DNA from: Malikia sp041190985
GTDB lineage: Bacteria > Pseudomonadota > Gammaproteobacteria > Burkholderiales > Burkholderiaceae_C
Direction of reading: 5' to 3'
Assembly: GCA_041190985.1 (NCBI GenBank)
Contig: JBEEPT010000078.1
Location: forward strand, 1-18,107
Length of the DNA: 18,107 bases
Below, piece after piece: positions 15,473 to 18,107 of the stretch (within the stretch, counting starts at the first letter, position 1; every line of letters begins with the position of its first letter). The notes under the pieces are model-generated. The model made no database searches, was not told the DNA's origin, and was given only the letters and a program-made list of their open reading frames with translations. A program made the translations under genes and the position numbers.

Positions 15473-16381
15473 ATGTCGACCGCCACCGAACTGATGCACC
15501 GCATCGTCGAGCGCCACGCCGCGCTCGGCCTGGACAGCAACACCGACTCGCAGGCCCAGCCCGCGGACGACAGCGCCCGGGCGATCGCCTACGCCGCCGC
15601 GCGCCGCCTGGGCTTCATCCCGGCCGATGCCGAAACGGTCGCCAGCGCCTGGCAGCGCCAGAGCGAGCGCACCGGCGCCTTCGACCCGGCTGCCTGGCCG
15701 GTCGAGCCGGCCGACTTCGGCGTCTCCGCCGGCACGCGCCCTGATGCCTTCGCGCCCTGCCCGCACGAGCTCGGCCTCTACGCCGTGCTGCCCAGCGCCG
15801 AATGGGTCGGCCGCATGGCACGCGCCGGCCTGCCGACCGTGCAGCTGCGCTACAAGTCGCAGGATCCGGCCGCCATCCGCGCCGAGATCCGCGCTGCGGT
15901 CGATGCCGTGCGCGGCACGGCCAGCCTGCTGTTCATCAACGACCACTGGCGCGAGGCGATCGCCGCCGGCGCCTACGGCGTGCACCTGGGCCAGGAAGAC
16001 CTCGACACACTGTCGGCCGCCGAGCTGACCGAGATCCGCGACGCCGGCCTGCGCCTGGGCCTGAGCACGCACGGCTACGCCGAGATGCTGCGCGCCGACG
16101 CCGTGGCCCCAAGCTACCTCGCTCTGGGTGCGGTGTTCCCGACCACGCTCAAGGCCATGGCGACGCCGCCGCAGGGCACGGGCCGCCTGCACGCCTACGC
16201 CCGACTGATGCGCAAGCGCAGCCTGGTCGCGATCGGCGGTATCGCCACGGAGCAGCTGCCCGAGATCGCCGCCAGCGGCATCGGCTCCTTCGCCGTCGTG
16301 CGCGCCATCACCGGCGCCGTCGATCCCGAGGCCGCGGCCGCGGCGCTGCAGCAGGCCTGGCAGCAGGCGCGAGAGCGCTGA
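15473..16381 (+). CDS. thiE: Thiamin-phosphate synthase with N-terminal extension
   Basis: ThiE joins HMP-PP and thiazole phosphate into thiamin phosphate. The catalytic TIM-barrel domain covers about residues 98-302. Its motifs are LRYK (the pyrophosphate-site region, around 126-129), FINDHWREAIAAGAYGVHLG with QEDL, LGLSTHGYAEM, LGAVFPTTLK and VAIGGI. The protein is 302 residues long, against about 210 for most ThiE. The first about 97 residues (with AIAYAAARRLGFIPADAETV and SAWQRQSERTGAFDPAAWPV) belong to no domain I recognise. The extension stays in frame from the ATG at 15473, five bases after the thiG stop, and similar long forms occur in related betaproteobacteria. A start nearer the catalytic domain would leave a long untranslated gap, so I keep the long form. 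Confidence 0.93.
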   Translation: MSTATELMHRIVERHAALGLDSNTDSQAQPADDSARAIAYAAARRLGFIPADAETVASAWQRQSERTGAFDPAAWPVEPADFGVSAGTRPDAFAPCPHELGLYAVLPSAEWVGRMARAGLPTVQLRYKSQDPAAIRAEIRAAVDAVRGTASLLFINDHWREAIAAGAYGVHLGQEDLDTLSAAELTEIRDAGLRLGLSTHGYAEMLRADAVAPSYLALGAVFPTTLKAMATPPQGTGRLHAYARLMRKRSLVAIGGIATEQLPEIAASGIGSFAVVRAITGAVDPEAAAAALQQAWQQARER

Positions 16382-16412
16382 AACGCCTGCGCCGCGAAAA
16401 AAATCCACCCCC

Positions 16413-16442
16413 TGGAAAAAACCCGAAAAATCTGTCTATAAT
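16413..16442 (+). promoter_or_regulatory. Promoter of the tRNA operon
   Basis: A perfect -10 TATAAT (16437-16442) has TGGAAA (16413-16418, four of six -35 matches) 18 bases upstream. Several A-tracts before and within the element resemble an UP-element. The expected start is only a few bases before the first tRNA at 16453. Confidence 0.7.
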
Positions 16443-16452
16443 TCGAGGCTAT

Positions 16453-16528
16453 TCCCCGATAGCTCAGTCGGTAGAGCGCCGGACTGTTAATCCGTAGGTC
16501 CCTGGTTCGAGCCCAGGTCGGGGAGCCA
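16453..16528 (+). tRNA. tRNA-Asn (anticodon GTT), copy 1
   Basis: This is a complete 76-base cloverleaf with encoded CCA. The acceptor stem TCCCCGA pairs with TCGGGGA, and the discriminator base is G. The D-arm is AGCTCAGTCGGTAGAGC, the anticodon GTT is at 16486-16488, and the T-arm carries GGTTCGAGCCC. It decodes AAC/AAU. It is identical to the second copy 122 bases downstream. Confidence 0.98.
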
Positions 16529-16545
16529 AAAATTTGCACCGAATT

Positions 16546-16569
16546 CCGCATCGTCACCATGTGATGCGG
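16546..16569 (+). repeat. Spacer stem-loop between the two tRNA-Asn genes
   Basis: CCGCATC (16546-16552) pairs with GATGCGG (16563-16569), giving a seven-base stem with a ten-base loop. No T-run follows, so it is probably not a terminator; it may be a processing signal between the two tRNAs. Confidence 0.4.
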
Positions 16570-16574
16570 TCTGT

Positions 16575-16650
16575 TCCCCGATAGCTCAGTCGGTAGAGCG
16601 CCGGACTGTTAATCCGTAGGTCCCTGGTTCGAGCCCAGGTCGGGGAGCCA
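16575..16650 (+). tRNA. tRNA-Asn (anticodon GTT), copy 2
   Basis: This is a 76-base tRNA identical in every position to the copy at 16453, with anticodon GTT at 16608-16610 and an encoded CCA. The flanks differ within a few bases, so the duplication now covers little more than the gene itself. It is followed after nine bases by tRNA-Gly and is presumably cut from the same precursor. Confidence 0.98.
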
Positions 16651-16659
16651 AATTTTAAC

Positions 16660-16735
16660 GCGGGATTAGCTCAGTTGGTAGAGCGATACCTTGCCAAGGT
16701 ATAGGTCGAGAGTTCGAGCCTCTTATCCCGCTCCA
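16660..16735 (+). tRNA. tRNA-Gly (anticodon GCC)
   Basis: This is a 76-base cloverleaf with acceptor GCGGGAT pairing with ATCCCGC, discriminator T and an encoded CCA. The anticodon GCC is at 16693-16695 with arm ATACCTTGCCAAGGTAT. It reads GGC/GGU. It is the last gene of the tRNA operon, four bases before the terminator stem. Confidence 0.98.
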
Positions 16736-16739
16736 AATC

Positions 16740-16778
16740 AAACGCCCGTCGTCACAAGCGACGGGCGTTTTTCTTTTT
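16740..16778 (+). terminator. Intrinsic terminator of the tRNA operon
   Basis: A perfect 12-base inverted repeat (AAACGCCCGTCG at 16740-16751 with CGACGGGCGTTT at 16759-16770) encloses a 7-base loop. It runs into TTCTTTTT. It directly follows the tRNA-Gly gene. Confidence 0.93.
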
Positions 16779-16808
16779 CCATTCCCTGCTCCCATCCGGA
16801 TCGCACCC

Positions 16809-16836
16809 TTGCAGACTGCGGTGGCGCTGCTACATT
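16809..16836 (+). promoter_or_regulatory. Weak promoter candidate for the following hypothetical gene
   Basis: TTGCAG (16809-16814) and TACATT (16831-16836) are 16 bases apart. The match is modest, but the element lies alone between a strong terminator and the next start codon, where a promoter is needed. Confidence 0.3.
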
Positions 16837-16876
16837 GACTGGGATCGCCGCACGCCGGCGCTGCCGCCACGCGCAC

Positions 16877-17398
16877 ATGAGCCAGTCCTTCCGCCCGCCG
16901 CCAGACCAAGCCAGCACCACGCTGGACCTGCGCCACGACCAGCCGCAAGACCGGCTGCTGCTGACACTGCACCAGCGCGGCCAGCCCCGGCAATGGTGGC
17001 TCACGCGCGTGCTGACGCTGCGCTGGGTCTCGGCCTGGCTGGAGCAGTTGCAGGCCGTGCCGCTGCCTGAAGTCCCGCTGTCGTTTCTGCCCACCGCCAA
17101 GGCGCGCGACCTCGCACAGGAACACGCCCTCTCGCTGGAATTCGAGGGTCCCAAGGCAGCCCCCCAGGCCGGCTCCGGCAGCACAGCGCAGTCAGCGGCG
17201 CTGTGCGAAGAAGTGAAGATGGAGCTCAGCCCGCTCGAATGCCGGCTGGAGCTGCACGCCGACCAGCACGCCGCGCTGATCACCCTGACGCGGCGCGATG
17301 CGCACTGCCTGCTCGAGATGCTCGCGCTCGTGGCAAGGCAGGCCGGCTGGCTGGACGCGCCTGACTGGCCGGCGTGGCTGGGCCGTGCGCAGACCTGA
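16877..17398 (+). CDS. Hypothetical protein, 173 residues
   Basis: I do not recognise this family. The start ATG at 16877 follows the tRNA terminator; an open frame runs further upstream through tRNA-Gly, so a more distal start is not credible. The protein is soluble-looking, with no signal peptide or membrane segment. It has a Trp-rich N-terminal part (GQPRQWWLTRVLTLRWVSAWLEQL, split here as a helix-like stretch around residues 35-58) and ends with ARQAGWLDAPDWPAWLGR. Two cysteines and a short Ala/Gly/Ser-rich linker (about 95-110) sit mid-protein. GC-rich third positions match the neighbours, which supports coding. It converges on the next gene with a 20-base gap. Confidence 0.65.
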   Translation: MSQSFRPPPDQASTTLDLRHDQPQDRLLLTLHQRGQPRQWWLTRVLTLRWVSAWLEQLQAVPLPEVPLSFLPTAKARDLAQEHALSLEFEGPKAAPQAGSGSTAQSAALCEEVKMELSPLECRLELHADQHAALITLTRRDAHCLLEMLALVARQAGWLDAPDWPAWLGRAQT

Positions 17399-17418
17399 GC
17401 CAGCGCGGCACGGCGCCT

Positions 17419-17922
17419 TCAGATCGCGGCCAGGACCTGGCGCAACTCCGCGACATCGACCGAACGCGCCGCGCCGAAGCCGGCGATCTGGCGCGCCGCC
17501 TCCGGAGCAATGGCCACGAAGCGGAAGTCACCGAGCTGCGTCATCGGCTCGGCCTCGGGAAAGCGCCGCAGATAGGCCGCGCGGCAAGCCATCCAGTCGC
17601 TGCTACCCGGCTCCAGACGCTGCACCTGCCCCTGCAGCGTCAGGCGAGCCAGTGCATGCACCGGCTCGCCGGCCTGCTCGGGCCGCATGAACAGCAGCGA
17701 GACGCGCGGCTCGCGCTCCATATTGCCGCAGTGCTGCGCCAGCGCGCTGACATGCAGCACCAGCCAGCTCCGCCCGGGCTCGACGGCGCAAGGCACCATG
17801 GACACGAAGGGCGATCCATCCTCGAGCAGCGTGCCGAGCGCGGCCACCCGCTGCTCGCGCAGCAGCGCGCCCAGGGCCTGCATCAGGCGTGGTCTGTGGT
17901 CAGGGGAAGCGGCGTTTTCCAT
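17419..17922 (-). CDS. HugZ / pyridoxamine 5'-phosphate oxidase-like family protein
   Basis: This is a 167-residue member of the split-barrel PNP-oxidase-like superfamily. Members bind flavin or heme; the HugZ branch includes heme-degrading enzymes, and many relatives have no known role. The N-terminal part AALGTLLEDGSPFVSMVPCA is the usual first barrel strands. LGDFRFVAIAPEAARQIAGFGAARSV near the C-terminus is the HugZ-style FRF...GFG(x)A motif. It is shorter than full HugZ proteins (about 250 residues), because the C-terminal extra domain is missing. The start at 17922 gives a sensible N-terminus (MENAASPDHRP), but no ribosome site is clear. It is divergent from the transaldolase gene. Its exact cofactor and reaction are not shown by the sequence. 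Confidence 0.8.
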   Translation of the reverse strand: MENAASPDHRPRLMQALGALLREQRVAALGTLLEDGSPFVSMVPCAVEPGRSWLVLHVSALAQHCGNMEREPRVSLLFMRPEQAGEPVHALARLTLQGQVQRLEPGSSDWMACRAAYLRRFPEAEPMTQLGDFRFVAIAPEAARQIAGFGAARSVDVAELRQVLAAI

Positions 17923-17973
17923 GGCGAATCGGTGTTGCGTGAATGTCACGTCCGGGCCGGACGCATGCGCTAA

Positions 17974-17989
17974 CATGGTTACAACCATG
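17974..17989. repeat. Short palindrome over the transaldolase start
   Basis: CATGGTT (17974-17980) and AACCATG (17983-17989) form a perfect 7+7 inverted repeat with a two-base spacer. The right arm ends with the tal start codon. It could be an operator or an mRNA hairpin at the start, or chance. Confidence 0.35.
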
Positions 17990-18107
17990 AACCAGCTCGA
18001 CGCCCTCAAACGATACACCACCGTCGTCGCCGACACCGGCGACTTCCTGCAGCTGGCGCAATTCCAGCCGCGCGACGCCACCACCAATCCCTCGCTGATC
18101 CTCAAGT
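17987..18107 (+). CDS. tal: Transaldolase, N-terminal fragment (cut by the window end)
   Basis: This is the first 40 residues of transaldolase of the TalB type, which moves a dihydroxyacetone unit from sedoheptulose 7-phosphate to glyceraldehyde 3-phosphate in the pentose phosphate pathway. MNQLDALKRYTTVVADTGD followed by QPRDATTNPSLILK matches the E. coli TalB N-terminus closely. The conserved Asp (residue 16) and Asn (residue 34) of the active site are present; the Schiff-base lysine lies beyond the window. It is divergent from the HugZ-like gene, with 64 bases between the start codons. Whether the full gene is intact cannot be seen. Confidence 0.95.
   Translation, partial: MNQLDALKRYTTVVADTGDFLQLAQFQPRDATTNPSLILK

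Noticed and set aside
16546..16569. Stem-loop between the tRNA-Asn copies as a terminator
   Set aside because: It has no following T-run, and stopping here would cut off two downstream tRNAs that have no promoter of their own.
16691..16876. Upstream extension of the hypothetical gene through tRNA-Gly and the terminator
   Set aside because: The in-frame ATG at 16691 is inside the tRNA-Gly anticodon region, and the extension would cross a strong terminator. ATG at 16877 is used instead.

Overview
The window is GC-rich (about two thirds or more G+C) bacterial chromosome. Gene order and protein style point to a betaproteobacterium of the order Burkholderiales, in the Comamonadaceae / Leptothrix-Rubrivivax-Sphaerotilus neighbourhood. 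The pointers are a cysI-DUF934-cysH-cysD-cysN order, a long ThiE with an N-terminal extension, and thiO-thiS-thiG-thiE in a row. The genus is not determined. Coding density is high and no insertion sequence, prophage or CRISPR array is visible.

Region 1 (1-4769, + strand) is an assimilatory sulfate reduction operon. It holds the C-terminal part of a siroheme/[4Fe-4S] sulfite reductase, a DUF934 protein, an iron-sulfur APS reductase (CysH), and ATP sulfurylase subunits CysD and CysN. No APS kinase is present or fused to CysN, which agrees with direct APS reduction. Region 2 (4770-6343) encodes a 7Fe ferredoxin and a thioredoxin-reductase-like ferredoxin-NADP+ reductase, a plausible NADPH-to-ferredoxin chain that could feed the sulfite reductase next door.

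Region 3 (6318-12377, + strand) is the most unusual part. A promoter-like sequence and a clear TPP riboswitch (THI-box) lead a compact six-gene operon whose genes mostly overlap by 4-11 bases. The genes are a LuxE-like acyl-protein synthetase, a LuxC-like acyl reductase, an ABC ATPase, an ABC permease, an NMT1/THI5-like periplasmic binding protein with a twin-arginine signal, and a short-chain dehydrogenase. No luciferase genes are present. I infer a thiamin-regulated uptake and salvage route. A carboxylated thiamin precursor or breakdown product, for instance a pyrimidine carboxylate, would be imported, activated with ATP (LuxE-like), reduced to an aldehyde (LuxC-like) and then to an alcohol (SDR). 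The alcohol could then be used by ThiD, encoded immediately downstream on the opposite strand. The substrate is inference, not shown by the sequence.

Region 4 (12392-16381) holds thiD (minus strand), divergent from thiO-thiS-thiG-thiE (plus strand). Together these make thiazole phosphate, phosphorylate the pyrimidine and join the two into thiamin phosphate. No second THI-box lies between thiD and thiO. Region 5 (16413-16778) is a tRNA operon with two identical tRNA-Asn(GUU) genes and tRNA-Gly(GCC), a good promoter and a strong intrinsic terminator. Region 6 (16877-18107) holds an unrecognised 173-residue protein, a HugZ / PNP-oxidase-like protein on the minus strand, and the start of a transaldolase gene cut by the window edge.

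thiC, thiF, thiL, thiM and tenA are not in this window. No gene-free stretch exceeds 300 bases; the longest is 6344-6528, which is the riboswitch leader.
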